This document shows positions 18,321 to 27,237 of a stretch of DNA of 64,000 nucleotides, piece after piece. How positions within the stretch are numbered: position 1 is the first letter of the stretch; every line of letters starts with the position of its first letter. Below the pieces are notes generated by a model that saw only the letters and a program-made list of their open reading frames with translations, was not told the DNA's origin and did no database searches. Source of the stretch: Sneathiellales bacterium (GTDB taxonomy: Bacteria > Pseudomonadota > Alphaproteobacteria > JANQFL01); the NCBI GenBank assembly GCA_028277845.1, contig JANQFL010000103.1, positions 1-64,000 of the forward strand, in the 5' to 3' direction. The position numbers and the translations under genes were made by a program.

Positions 18321-20395
18321 GTGATTCACCCGGGCGTATCGTCGGTGTCGATGTCGGCGGCACCTTCACCGACGTGTTTTTTCTCAACGAGGCCACCGGC
18401 GGCTACGAAGTGGCCAAGGTGCCGTCGACGCCGGGCGACCAGTCCAAGGGTTTCCTCAACGGGCTCAAGCAAGGCGAGGCACCCTTCGCCGAAATCGCCA
18501 CCGTGGTACACGGCACGACCGTCGGCACCAATGCGTTGCTGGAACGCAAAGGGGCCAGGACCGGTTTGATCACGTCACGGGGTTTCCGCGACGTGCTGGA
18601 AATGCGCCGGCGCGACCGGCCGCAGACCTGGGGCCTGTGGGGCACGTTCGATCCGGTCATCCCGCGCGACCTGCGCCTGGAAGTGGCCGAACGCACCCAC
18701 GCCGACGGCATGGTCGCAGAGGCGGTCGATGCACAGGAAGTCAAGGCCCGCGCCAGGGACCTGGTCGAGATGGGCTGCGATGCCGTGGCGGTGTTCTTCA
18801 TCAACAGTTACGCCAACGCGGCCAACGAACAGGCCGCACTGGCCGCCGTCGCCGAGGTCTGGCCCAACGAGCATATCGTCGCCTCGCACCGGATCGTGCC
18901 GGAGATCCGCGAATTCGAGCGCATCTCCACCACGGCCCTGAACGCCGCCCTGCGGCCGGTGGTCGGCACCTACCTGCACCGGCTGGAAACGGCGTTGGTC
19001 GACGACGGCTTCGGCGGCCAGGTTCTCATCGTACAGTCCAACGGCGGCGTCATGTCGGTCGACACGGCCCGGCAGTTGCCGATCCGTACCGCGCTGTCGG
19101 GCCCGGCCGCCGGGGTCATCGCCGGCGCCCACATCGCCAAGGCCGCGGGTTATCCCGACGTCATCACCTGCGACATGGGCGGCACCAGCTTCGACGTCGC
19201 CCTGGTGGTCGACGGCGAAAGCGCGCTGAGCCCGCAGACCGCCATCGACTTCGGCATGGTGGTGCGCACGCCGATGATCGAGATCACCACCATCGGCGCC
19301 GGCGGCGGCTCCATCGCCTGGGTCGACCGCGGCGGGCTGCTGCAGATCGGTCCGGAATCGGCGGGTTCGGACCCCGGTCCGGTGTGTTACGGCCTGGGCA
19401 ACGACCGGCCGACGGTGACCGACGCCAACCTGGTGCTGGGCCGCATCAACGCCGAGCGGCCGATCGGCGGCAAACTCGACCGCCTCGATGTCGACGCCGC
19501 CAAGGCGGCCATCGCGGCGCATGTGGGCGAACCACTCGGTCTGGGCGCCATGGACGCCGCCGAGGCCATCATCCGCGTGGCCAACGCCCGCATGGCCGGC
19601 GCCATCCGCCTGGTTTCGGTCGAACGGGGCCATGACCCGCGCGGTTTTTCGGCCATGCCGTTCGGCGGCGGCGGTTCGCTGCACACGGGCGCGCTGATCA
19701 AGGAGGTCGGCCTGGCCCGCGCCCTGGTGCCGCGCTTTCCCGGCGTGACCAGCGCGCTGGGCTGCGTCATCGCCGATATGCGCCACGACTTCGTGCACAC
19801 CCTCAACGTCATGCTCGACGACCTGGACGAAGGGGCGCTCGATGCGGAGATGTCCGGCCGTGCCGGTGAAGGTCTGGCGCTGCTTGAGAAGGCGGGAATC
19901 GGGTTGCAGGGGAACACCTGCCAGTTCGAACTGGACATGTCGTATCTCGGGCAGACTCATACCGTATCGGTCCCCCTGCCGGTCACGCTCGACGGGGACA
20001 CCACCGGCGTGACCCGCGCCCTGATCCGCCAGGCCTTTGAGGATGCCTACCGGGCCGCCTACGGCCGGTTGCTGGACGACATCGCCATCCGTGTGCTCAA
20101 CCTGCGCGTCGCCGTCATCGGCCACCGGCCCAAGTTCGACCTTTCCGCGCTGGCGCCGGGACCGGACGCCTCGGCCGAGGCGGCGAGAACCGGCGAGCGC
20201 CAGGTCTGGGTCGACGGCGGCTGGCATACGGCGGCGATCTACGACCGGCTGGTCCTGCCGGCCGGCGCCGGGGTGCCCGGACCGGCCCTGCTGGAACAGC
20301 CCGACACCACCATTTTCATCGACCCCGATCTGGCCGGCACCGTCGACGCCCACGGCAATCTGGTCATCGAACGCAAGCAGGACGCCCGGCCATGA
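18317..20395 (+). CDS. hyuA: Hydantoinase A/5-oxoprolinase family protein
   Basis: GVDVGGTFTDVFF, HGTTVGTNALLERKGARTGLITSRGF, CDMGGTSFDVALV, GAGGGSIAWVD. Confidence 0.92.
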   Translation: MSDSPGRIVGVDVGGTFTDVFFLNEATGGYEVAKVPSTPGDQSKGFLNGLKQGEAPFAEIATVVHGTTVGTNALLERKGARTGLITSRGFRDVLEMRRRDRPQTWGLWGTFDPVIPRDLRLEVAERTHADGMVAEAVDAQEVKARARDLVEMGCDAVAVFFINSYANAANEQAALAAVAEVWPNEHIVASHRIVPEIREFERISTTALNAALRPVVGTYLHRLETALVDDGFGGQVLIVQSNGGVMSVDTARQLPIRTALSGPAAGVIAGAHIAKAAGYPDVITCDMGGTSFDVALVVDGESALSPQTAIDFGMVVRTPMIEITTIGAGGGSIAWVDRGGLLQIGPESAGSDPGPVCYGLGNDRPTVTDANLVLGRINAERPIGGKLDRLDVDAAKAAIAAHVGEPLGLGAMDAAEAIIRVANARMAGAIRLVSVERGHDPRGFSAMPFGGGGSLHTGALIKEVGLARALVPRFPGVTSALGCVIADMRHDFVHTLNVMLDDLDEGALDAEMSGRAGEGLALLEKAGIGLQGNTCQFELDMSYLGQTHTVSVPLPVTLDGDTTGVTRALIRQAFEDAYRAAYGRLLDDIAIRVLNLRVAVIGHRPKFDLSALAPGPDASAEAARTGERQVWVDGGWHTAAIYDRLVLPAGAGVPGPALLEQPDTTIFIDPDLAGTVDAHGNLVIERKQDARP

Positions 20396-20994
20396 CCGCT
20401 TCCGATCCCGCCCGCACGGCCCTGGTGCTGGTCGACATGCAGAACGATTTCCTGCACCCGAACGGCGCCTACGGCCGGGCCGGTGTCGGCGACCCGTCCA
20501 TCGCCGCCCTGCCGGACCGGCTCGCTCCGGTCGCGGACGCCATGCGTCGTGCGGGCGGCTGGATCGTCTCGACCCATTTCACCCTGGTGCCGGGCAAGAA
20601 CGGCGCGCCCTTCATTTCCGATCATCTGCGCAAGCTGCGGCCGTTTCTGACGACCGGCGATTTCGTGCCGGGCGGCTTCGGCCACGACCTGATCGACGCC
20701 CTCAAACCCGCCGACCTGTCGGTGGAAAAAGTGGCGTTTTCCGCTTTCTATCAAAGCCACCTGGAGTTCGTGCTGGGCCGCGCCGGCATCGACACCCTGA
20801 TCTTCGGCGGCATCGTCACCAACGGCGGCGTCGCCTCGACGGTGCGCGACGCCCATGTGCGCGACTTCCACATCACCGTTCTCAGCGACGGCTGCGCCGC
20901 CTTCGGCGCCGAGGCGCACGAGGCGACGATCAAATCGCTGTCGACCATTGCAACCATCTCGACCTGTGAAGAGGCTATCACTACAGTTACCTGA
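20392..20994 (+). CDS. Isochorismatase-family cysteine hydrolase
   Basis: ALVLVDMQNDFLHPNGAYGRAG, KVAFSAFYQSHLE, and GGIVTNGGVASTVRDA (Thr-Asn in place of the usual Cys region). Confidence 0.8.
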   Translation: MTASDPARTALVLVDMQNDFLHPNGAYGRAGVGDPSIAALPDRLAPVADAMRRAGGWIVSTHFTLVPGKNGAPFISDHLRKLRPFLTTGDFVPGGFGHDLIDALKPADLSVEKVAFSAFYQSHLEFVLGRAGIDTLIFGGIVTNGGVASTVRDAHVRDFHITVLSDGCAAFGAEAHEATIKSLSTIATISTCEEAITTVT

Positions 20995-21019
20995 CCGTTC
21001 CTTTCGTACCGAGTAAATC

Positions 21020-21988
21020 ATGACCAGTATCGTGCACGTGCGTTGCGGCAGCGACATCCGCGACGCGCTGAGTGAAGCCGGCATCCCCGGCGACTTTGTC
21101 GAGTTTTCCGATCCCATCTGCCAAGGCCCCGTACCGCCCGGCCTGTCCGAGGACGGCCTGCACAGCGTACGGACGGCATTCATCACCGAGACCTACGGCG
21201 CAGCAGCAGCCGTGCCCGTTCCCGGCCGGCTGGAGCGGGAATCGGAGGTGCTGGACAGCATCACCGGTGCCGACAAGATCGTGCTGTGGTTCGAGCACGA
21301 CATCTACGACCAGGCGATCCTGATCCGGTTGCTGGCAGCGCTGAAGGACCGTAACGATCTGCATAACCGGCTGTTCATGATCAGCACCGACCGTTTTCCC
21401 GGCATCGACCGCTTCGTCGGACTGGGGCAGTTGATGCCGGAGCAGTTGGGGGAACTGTGGGGGACCGAGACGCCGGTGACCGGGGCCCAGATGAACGCGG
21501 CCGCCGAGGCCTGGACCGCCTACCGAAGTGGCGATCCGAGCGACCTGTTGCCGTTTGCCAAGACCACCGACGGACCGCTGCCCTATCTGGCCGGCGCGTT
21601 GACCCGGCACCTGCGGGAACTGCCTTGGACGCGCGACGGCTTGTCCCTGACCGAACGGCTGATCCTGACGGCCATCGCCAAGGGAGCGGCGACGCCGGGT
21701 CTGGCCTTCCGGGACCTGTATGTCGAGTACGAGCCGCAACCGTTCCTTGGCGATTTGATGTTCTGGCCCATCGTGCGCGGCTTGGCCGGGGCACGGGAAC
21801 CGGCGCTCACCCCGTACACCGCACCGCCTGATCCTATCGCCCTCACCGATTTCGGGCATGGGTTGCTGAACGGCGATGCCGACTGGATCGTAACCAACGG
21901 CATCGACCGCTGGTGGGGCGGTACTCACCTGACCGGCGATCCCGATTGGCGCTGGGATGACGGTCCGGACTCGGTCGTGATGGTTTAA
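21020..21988 (+). CDS. DUF1835-domain protein
   Basis: IVHVRCGSDIRDALSEAGIPGDFVEFSDPICQGPVP is typical of the DUF1835 N-terminus. Confidence 0.75.
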   Translation: MTSIVHVRCGSDIRDALSEAGIPGDFVEFSDPICQGPVPPGLSEDGLHSVRTAFITETYGAAAAVPVPGRLERESEVLDSITGADKIVLWFEHDIYDQAILIRLLAALKDRNDLHNRLFMISTDRFPGIDRFVGLGQLMPEQLGELWGTETPVTGAQMNAAAEAWTAYRSGDPSDLLPFAKTTDGPLPYLAGALTRHLRELPWTRDGLSLTERLILTAIAKGAATPGLAFRDLYVEYEPQPFLGDLMFWPIVRGLAGAREPALTPYTAPPDPIALTDFGHGLLNGDADWIVTNGIDRWWGGTHLTGDPDWRWDDGPDSVVMV

Positions 21989-21989
21989 G

Positions 21990-22661
21990 TCAAGGCACCG
22001 ACGCCGCCAGGGTCATGCTGATCTGGCAAAGCGGCAGGCCGCTTTCCTCGGCCCAGGCGTTGTAGGCCTCCTGCACGGCTTTCCTATCGCCCTTGCCCTT
22101 GGGCTCGCCGTCGAAGGCGCCCCAGTGGTTGAGGGCCTTGACCACGAAACCGGTCAGCACGAAGGTGTCCTTGCCGACCATGCGCAGGAAGTAAGGCCCG
22201 GAATTGCCGCCCAGTTGCTTGAAGCGCTTGCCCAGATCGAACCACAGGCCGACCACGTCGTCCTTGGGCCAGCCGGCCAGGTAGTCGCCCATGCCGCCGA
22301 ATTCGTCGATCACGTCGCACAGCGCCGCGGCGTTGTGCAGTGTCGCCCGCATCTTGCCGCCGTGGCGGATCAGGGCTTTGTTGGACATCAGCCGGTCCAG
22401 GTCCTCGTCGTTGAAGGACCGCACCCGGTGCGGATCGAAGCCTTCGAACGCCTCCTCGAAATCCGGCCAGCGGGCGTCGACCATGCTTTGCTTGAGGCCG
22501 GCGCGGAAGATGCGCAGGGACATCTGCGAGAAATAGCGGTCATCGGAGACATTGCGCAACGCCTTCGGGCCCTTCGGTTTCGGCATGCGCTTGGCCAGTT
22601 CGTCCTCGCCGATGCGCTTCACAGCCGCTGCCTGGATTTTCGCGAATGTCGTCATGCTCAT
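21990..22661 (-). CDS. DNA-3-methyladenine glycosylase I-like protein
   Basis: RYFSQMSLRIFRAGLKQSMVDARWPDFEEAFEGFDP resembles Tag-type glycosylase I. Confidence 0.7.
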   Translation of the reverse strand: MSMTTFAKIQAAAVKRIGEDELAKRMPKPKGPKALRNVSDDRYFSQMSLRIFRAGLKQSMVDARWPDFEEAFEGFDPHRVRSFNDEDLDRLMSNKALIRHGGKMRATLHNAAALCDVIDEFGGMGDYLAGWPKDDVVGLWFDLGKRFKQLGGNSGPYFLRMVGKDTFVLTGFVVKALNHWGAFDGEPKGKGDRKAVQEAYNAWAEESGLPLCQISMTLAASVP

Positions 22662-23494
22662 ATCCCTTCCCCACCACTGTCCGGCCAGGTTAAATGTCGT
22701 GTGAATCCGGTCTCCGTCAAGAGGGGAGCCAGATGGTCGAGGTCGGACAGGACACCGGTCGTGTAGGCCGTGTCGGGACCGGTTGCCCGGGCGGCGCCAT
22801 CCGGCAAGACGTCGCGCAACCGCCTAGCCACCGCCGGCGCGGGATCGAGCCAGGTGATGGCACCGTCCGACAGGGCGTCCAGTTCCGGCAACAGAAACGG
22901 GTAGTGCGTACACCCCAGCACGCCGACATCGATGGGCGGTTCGGCGGACAGGATGGGTGCGACGATGGCGCGGAGCCGGTCGCTGTCCACCGGTTTGCCG
23001 CGCATCTTGTCTTCCGCCATCTGCGCGAGTTCGGGGGAACCGACCCGGACGATGCGGCAATCGGGCGCGAAGTCCGCCACCAGCCGGTCGAGATAGCGCC
23101 GCCGTACCGTGGCTTCCGTGGCCAGTACGGCGATGGCGCGGGTGCGCGAGCGTTCGCCGGCCGGCTTGACCGGCGGCACCACGCCGACGAACGGCATAGC
23201 GAACCGGTCCCGCACGGCATCCAGCACCACCGTGCTGGCGGTGTTGCACGCCACGACCACGGCGTCGACGGCGGCCGGCGCGGCGGCGATCAAGGCGCAT
23301 ACCCGGGCGACGAGCCGGTCTTCGGCCATGGCACCGTAGGGAAACGCCGCGAAATCGGCCAGATAGCTCAAACGCAGGCCGGGTGCCGCGGCGCGCATCG
23401 CCCGCACCACGCTGAGGCCGCCGATGCCCGAATCGAGCACCAGGACGTGATGGCATGGCGGAGCATCTGGTGACATGGGGCGGGACAATGACAC
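22658..23494 (-). CDS. murI: Glutamate racemase
   Basis: VLDSGIGGLSVVRAMR, VVACNTASTVVLDAVR, GVLGCTHYPFLLPELDAL. Confidence 0.9.
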   Translation of the reverse strand: MSLSRPMSPDAPPCHHVLVLDSGIGGLSVVRAMRAAAPGLRLSYLADFAAFPYGAMAEDRLVARVCALIAAAPAAVDAVVVACNTASTVVLDAVRDRFAMPFVGVVPPVKPAGERSRTRAIAVLATEATVRRRYLDRLVADFAPDCRIVRVGSPELAQMAEDKMRGKPVDSDRLRAIVAPILSAEPPIDVGVLGCTHYPFLLPELDALSDGAITWLDPAPAVARRLRDVLPDGAARATGPDTAYTTGVLSDLDHLAPLLTETGFTRHLTWPDSGGEGI

Positions 23495-23639
23495 AACCGT
23501 CCCGCCGCGGTAAAGGCACGGCGCCGCCGAAGCGATAAACGTTTAGGCCGACGCCAAACCAGTATGATAGTCGTTTAAGCCGGCGCCGGAAACGAGTATG
23601 CATGGGCCGGACCCAATGCCCCGGAAGCAAGGAAACCGC

Positions 23640-24389
23640 ATGCGAGTCGCTGTCGTCACGCCCTATTTCGAAACGCCGCGGGACTGGTTCGAGCAATGCC
23701 ACCGGTCGGTCATGGCGCAGACCCATCCCTGCACGCACATCGTCGTGGCCGACGGCGCGCCCGAGGATTATGTCGGCGGCTGGGAGGCGCAGCACATCAT
23801 GCTGGACGTCAACCACGCCGATTATGGCGACACGCCACGGGCCATCGGCTCGGTAGCGGCCATCGGCCAGCAGTTCGACGCCATCGCCTATCTCGATGCC
23901 GACAACTGGTACACGCCCGACCACATCGCGTCCCTGGTCGAGCTGCACCGGGAGACCGATGCCGACGTGTGCATCTCCAGCCGGACCATGAACCATCTGG
24001 ACGGCAGCGAACTGGGGCCGTGCCTCGAGACCGACGGGGCGTTCTTCGCCGACACCAGTTGCCTGATGCTGACGCGCCCGGCGTTCCGCGTCGCCGGGGC
24101 CTGGGCCATGTTCGAGCCGCAACTGCATCCCATCTGCGACCGCATGATGATGCACGTGATCCGGCAGCATCAACTGAAACGGGCGTTCAGCGGCAAGACC
24201 ACGGTGGCGTTCCGGACGGCCTACAAAGGGATGTACAGGCTCTATGGCGTCACGCCGCCGCCGGGCGCGGACAAGTCCGGCGATGACTTTCTCAAGGCCA
24301 TCGACTATCTCAAGCACATGGGCGGACCCGACCTGTCGCCCCGGATCATCCGCCGGCCGCCGGGCGGACAGGTTTCGCACACCGACTGA
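23640..24389 (+). CDS. Glycosyltransferase family 2-like protein
   Basis: MRVAVVTPYFETPRDWFEQCHRSVMAQTHPCTHIVVADGAP and AYLDADNWYTPDHIASLV. Confidence 0.8.
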   Translation: MRVAVVTPYFETPRDWFEQCHRSVMAQTHPCTHIVVADGAPEDYVGGWEAQHIMLDVNHADYGDTPRAIGSVAAIGQQFDAIAYLDADNWYTPDHIASLVELHRETDADVCISSRTMNHLDGSELGPCLETDGAFFADTSCLMLTRPAFRVAGAWAMFEPQLHPICDRMMMHVIRQHQLKRAFSGKTTVAFRTAYKGMYRLYGVTPPPGADKSGDDFLKAIDYLKHMGGPDLSPRIIRRPPGGQVSHTD

Positions 24390-24458
24390 TCCCCTCGCCG
24401 GGCCGACGCCGAACGGCTATGGTTGCCCGTTCATGCAATCGACCGCCGACAAGCATTC

Positions 24459-25169
24459 ATGCGCCGAGCCGACCGACTGTTCCTGCTGATCCAGATCCTG
24501 CGCCGCGGCCGCGTCGTCACGGCCAGCGACATCGCCGGGGAGCTGGAGGTTTCGACGCGCACCGTCTACCGCGATATCGCCGACCTGACGGCCACCGGCG
24601 TGCCCATCGACGGCGAGGCCGGCGTCGGCTATGTGCTGCGCCCGGGCTTCGACATGCCGCCCCTGGGCTTCACCACCGACGAACTGGAGGCCCTGGCGCT
24701 GGGCGCGCGTATCGTCGCCGGTAGCGGCGACGAGAAGCTGGCCCGCGCCGCCGAGGATGTCCTGGCCAAGGTGGCGGCGGCGGTGCCCGACCAGGACGCC
24801 GAAACCATCGACGCCATCGCCTTGCTGGCACCGCCGGACGACACGCGCCCGCCCGTGGTGGCCGACATTCCGGCCCTGCGCCGGGCCATTCGCGAACGGC
24901 GCAAGGTGCGGCTGGCCTACCGTTCGGAACGGGGCGACGACACGACGCGGGTGATCCGGCCGCTGGTGCTGCTCTATTTCGGACCGGTGTGGCTGCTGGC
25001 CGGCTGGTGCGAACTGCGCCGGGGCTTCCGCAATTTCCGCCTCGACTGGGTCGCCGGGGCCGACGTTCTGGACGAAACCTTCCCCGATGCACCGGGCCAC
25101 AGGCTGGCCGATTATCTGAAACTGGAACGGGAAAAGCTGGCGCCGCACCAGTCCGCGAAGGCGGATTAA
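24459..25169 (+). CDS. YafY-type HTH/WYL-domain transcriptional regulator
   Basis: MRRADRLFLLIQILRRGRVVTASDIAGELEVSTRTVYRDIADL plus WYL-like C-terminal domain. Confidence 0.9.
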   Translation: MRRADRLFLLIQILRRGRVVTASDIAGELEVSTRTVYRDIADLTATGVPIDGEAGVGYVLRPGFDMPPLGFTTDELEALALGARIVAGSGDEKLARAAEDVLAKVAAAVPDQDAETIDAIALLAPPDDTRPPVVADIPALRRAIRERRKVRLAYRSERGDDTTRVIRPLVLLYFGPVWLLAGWCELRRGFRNFRLDWVAGADVLDETFPDAPGHRLADYLKLEREKLAPHQSAKAD

Positions 25170-25235
25170 ACGTCGCCCTTGCGGTAGTCCTTCGGCGCCG
25201 GTCCCCGTTCGCCTCAATGTCACCCCGGCCTTGTT

Positions 25236-25961
25236 TCAGGCCGGCGGTTCGAGCAGGCGGCCGCGGCCGCGGGCCGTTGCGTCGCAGCCGCTCAACCGCA
25301 GTGCCGCCCAACTGCCCGCCACGGCGCTGGACACCATGGGAATACCGGTTTCCGCTTCCAGCGCCGTGGTCACGTCCAATGTGTGCAGGCCACCGCAGGA
25401 CACCAGGATGGCGTCGGAATGGGCATCGCGCCCTTCGGCGTAGGCGCGGCGGCCGAGATCCAACAGGTCGTCCTGGCCGACGTCGGCGATCGCATCGACG
25501 GCTTCGATGTTCAGCGACGCCAGGGCCGTGACCGTGAAGCCCGAAACCGCAAGAAATTCGACGAGACGGCGGTTGACCGGGTCCGTGTAAGCCGTGCCGA
25601 CGGCGACGCGCCGGGCACCCAGCACCCGCAGGGCATCGACGACGGCGTTGCTCATGGTCGTCGCCGGAAGGCCGGTTTCCGCGCGCATGATATCGACCAG
25701 CCGCCTGTTGAACGCGGCGCCGCGGTAGAAACTCATCGACGTGCCCATCAGGACGACGGCGTCCGCGCCCCGGCCGGCCAGGCGTTCGGCATGGCCGGCG
25801 ATACTGTCGACAACGCCGTCGTAACCATCCGGCGTCAATCTGTCGAGCCCCAGACCGGCGGCGATGAACGACGCCCGATCCCCGTAGAGCGCCGGGCATT
25901 CCGGCGGCACCAGGCCGCCGGCCGGGGGAACGATCAGTCCGATAGTCGGTTTGCCGGCCAT
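25236..25961 (-). CDS. Arylmalonate decarboxylase-like protein (Asp/Glu racemase/maleate isomerase superfamily)
   Basis: GLIVPPAGGLVPPE, VVLMGTSMSFYRGAAFN and ILVSCGGLHTLD match arylmalonate decarboxylase motifs as recalled; Gly at the first catalytic position, Cys at the second. Start at internal Met 25961. Confidence 0.8.
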   Translation of the reverse strand: MAGKPTIGLIVPPAGGLVPPECPALYGDRASFIAAGLGLDRLTPDGYDGVVDSIAGHAERLAGRGADAVVLMGTSMSFYRGAAFNRRLVDIMRAETGLPATTMSNAVVDALRVLGARRVAVGTAYTDPVNRRLVEFLAVSGFTVTALASLNIEAVDAIADVGQDDLLDLGRRAYAEGRDAHSDAILVSCGGLHTLDVTTALEAETGIPMVSSAVAGSWAALRLSGCDATARGRGRLLEPPA

Positions 25962-25998
25962 GATGTCTGCCTTCGCTGTTGAATCGGAAAGGGGCGTG

Positions 25999-27153
25999 TC
26001 AGCCTTTGCCGGCGCCGCGCGATTTCGGCTGTTTCGACAAATCGCGCACATGATCGATATTCGGCTCGAATCCGAGTCCCGGGCCGGTGGGCAATGTCAG
26101 CCAGCCGTCCTCGGGTTGCGGCAAATTGTCGAAGATCAGGCCGTAACACTCGACCGCAAGATAGTGGTGTTCGACCAGCCAGCCGTTGGCCAGGCCGGCG
26201 TGAATGTGCATGTTGTGATAGGACCAGGCGCCGCCGTTGGCGTAGGGCGTGTTGAACGCCGCCGCCATGCCGGCGATTTTCGCGCACTGGGTATAACCGC
26301 CGGTAATGACCACGTTGGGCTGAACGACATCGACCGCGCCGGCGGCAAGCAGATCGCGGAAGCGGTAGGCCAGACCCTCGTTCTGGCCGCAGGCCAGCGG
26401 AATGCGCGTCTTGCGGCGCAGCTCGGCCATGCCGCGTACATCGTTCTGGGTAATCGGCTCCTCGAAGAAGGAAATGCCGCAATCCTCCACGGCGCCGGCA
26501 AGCTGGGAGGCATGAAACAGATCGAGGTTGCAGTTGGCGTCGATGTAGAGGGCGATATCCTCGCCGACCGCCGCGCGCACGGCGCGCACGCGCTGGATAT
26601 CCTCGGCGAGGACGTCGGCCGGCGGCCGCGGCTCGTCGCGCCGCCTGAGGGCCCCGTCGCCCACGGTCATTTTGAGGCGTGTAAATCCGTTCGCAACCCA
26701 CAGCTTGGCCGCTTCGGCCAGTTGCTCGCGGTCGAAAACCGAGAAACCGAACGTGGCATAGACCGGCACGCGGTCGCGGGCGGCGCCGAGCAGCCGCCAG
26801 ACCGGCTGTCCGAGCGCCTTGCCCTTGAGGTCCCACAACGCGACGTCGACGGCGGCGATGGCGTGCGACGCGTAACCGGTCTGCCCCCGCGGGCTGAGCA
26901 ACCAGTAAAGGTCATGCCACAACGCTTCGCTTGCCAGCGGGTCCCGCCCGATTATCGCCGGCCCGGCGACCGCGTTGACGGCCTCGGCGACGACTTCCTC
27001 CTCGGTGATGCCCGTCATGCCCCACCCCGTGAGGCCGGTATCCGTATCGATCCGCACCAGACACACCGACAATCCGGTTTTCTTGTCGAGGCCGAGAACA
27101 TCGACGGTGACGGGAAGGAACAGCGGAATGGCTTCGACGTTCGCAATCTTCAT
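25999..27153 (-). CDS. Mandelate racemase/muconate lactonizing enzyme (enolase superfamily) protein
   Basis: MKIANVEAIPLFLPV, YIDANCN, FFEEPI, PLACGQNEGL; MR_MLE N-terminal and C-terminal architecture. Confidence 0.88.
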   Translation of the reverse strand: MKIANVEAIPLFLPVTVDVLGLDKKTGLSVCLVRIDTDTGLTGWGMTGITEEEVVAEAVNAVAGPAIIGRDPLASEALWHDLYWLLSPRGQTGYASHAIAAVDVALWDLKGKALGQPVWRLLGAARDRVPVYATFGFSVFDREQLAEAAKLWVANGFTRLKMTVGDGALRRRDEPRPPADVLAEDIQRVRAVRAAVGEDIALYIDANCNLDLFHASQLAGAVEDCGISFFEEPITQNDVRGMAELRRKTRIPLACGQNEGLAYRFRDLLAAGAVDVVQPNVVITGGYTQCAKIAGMAAAFNTPYANGGAWSYHNMHIHAGLANGWLVEHHYLAVECYGLIFDNLPQPEDGWLTLPTGPGLGFEPNIDHVRDLSKQPKSRGAGKG

Positions 27154-27237
27154 GGCGACCAAATGCTCCTGACTTGATACTGGGACCCCAACACATACGA
27201 GTCCGGTTCGGTCATGGCGGCGGCAGTGACGGCATTA

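Noticed and set aside
12137-20353. Long minus-strand ORFs opposite the HAD, GATase, leuCD-like and hydantoinase genes (12137-13642, 13899-14804, 16596-18329, 18575-20353)
   Set aside because: Same shadow pattern from codon-position GC bias; no motifs.
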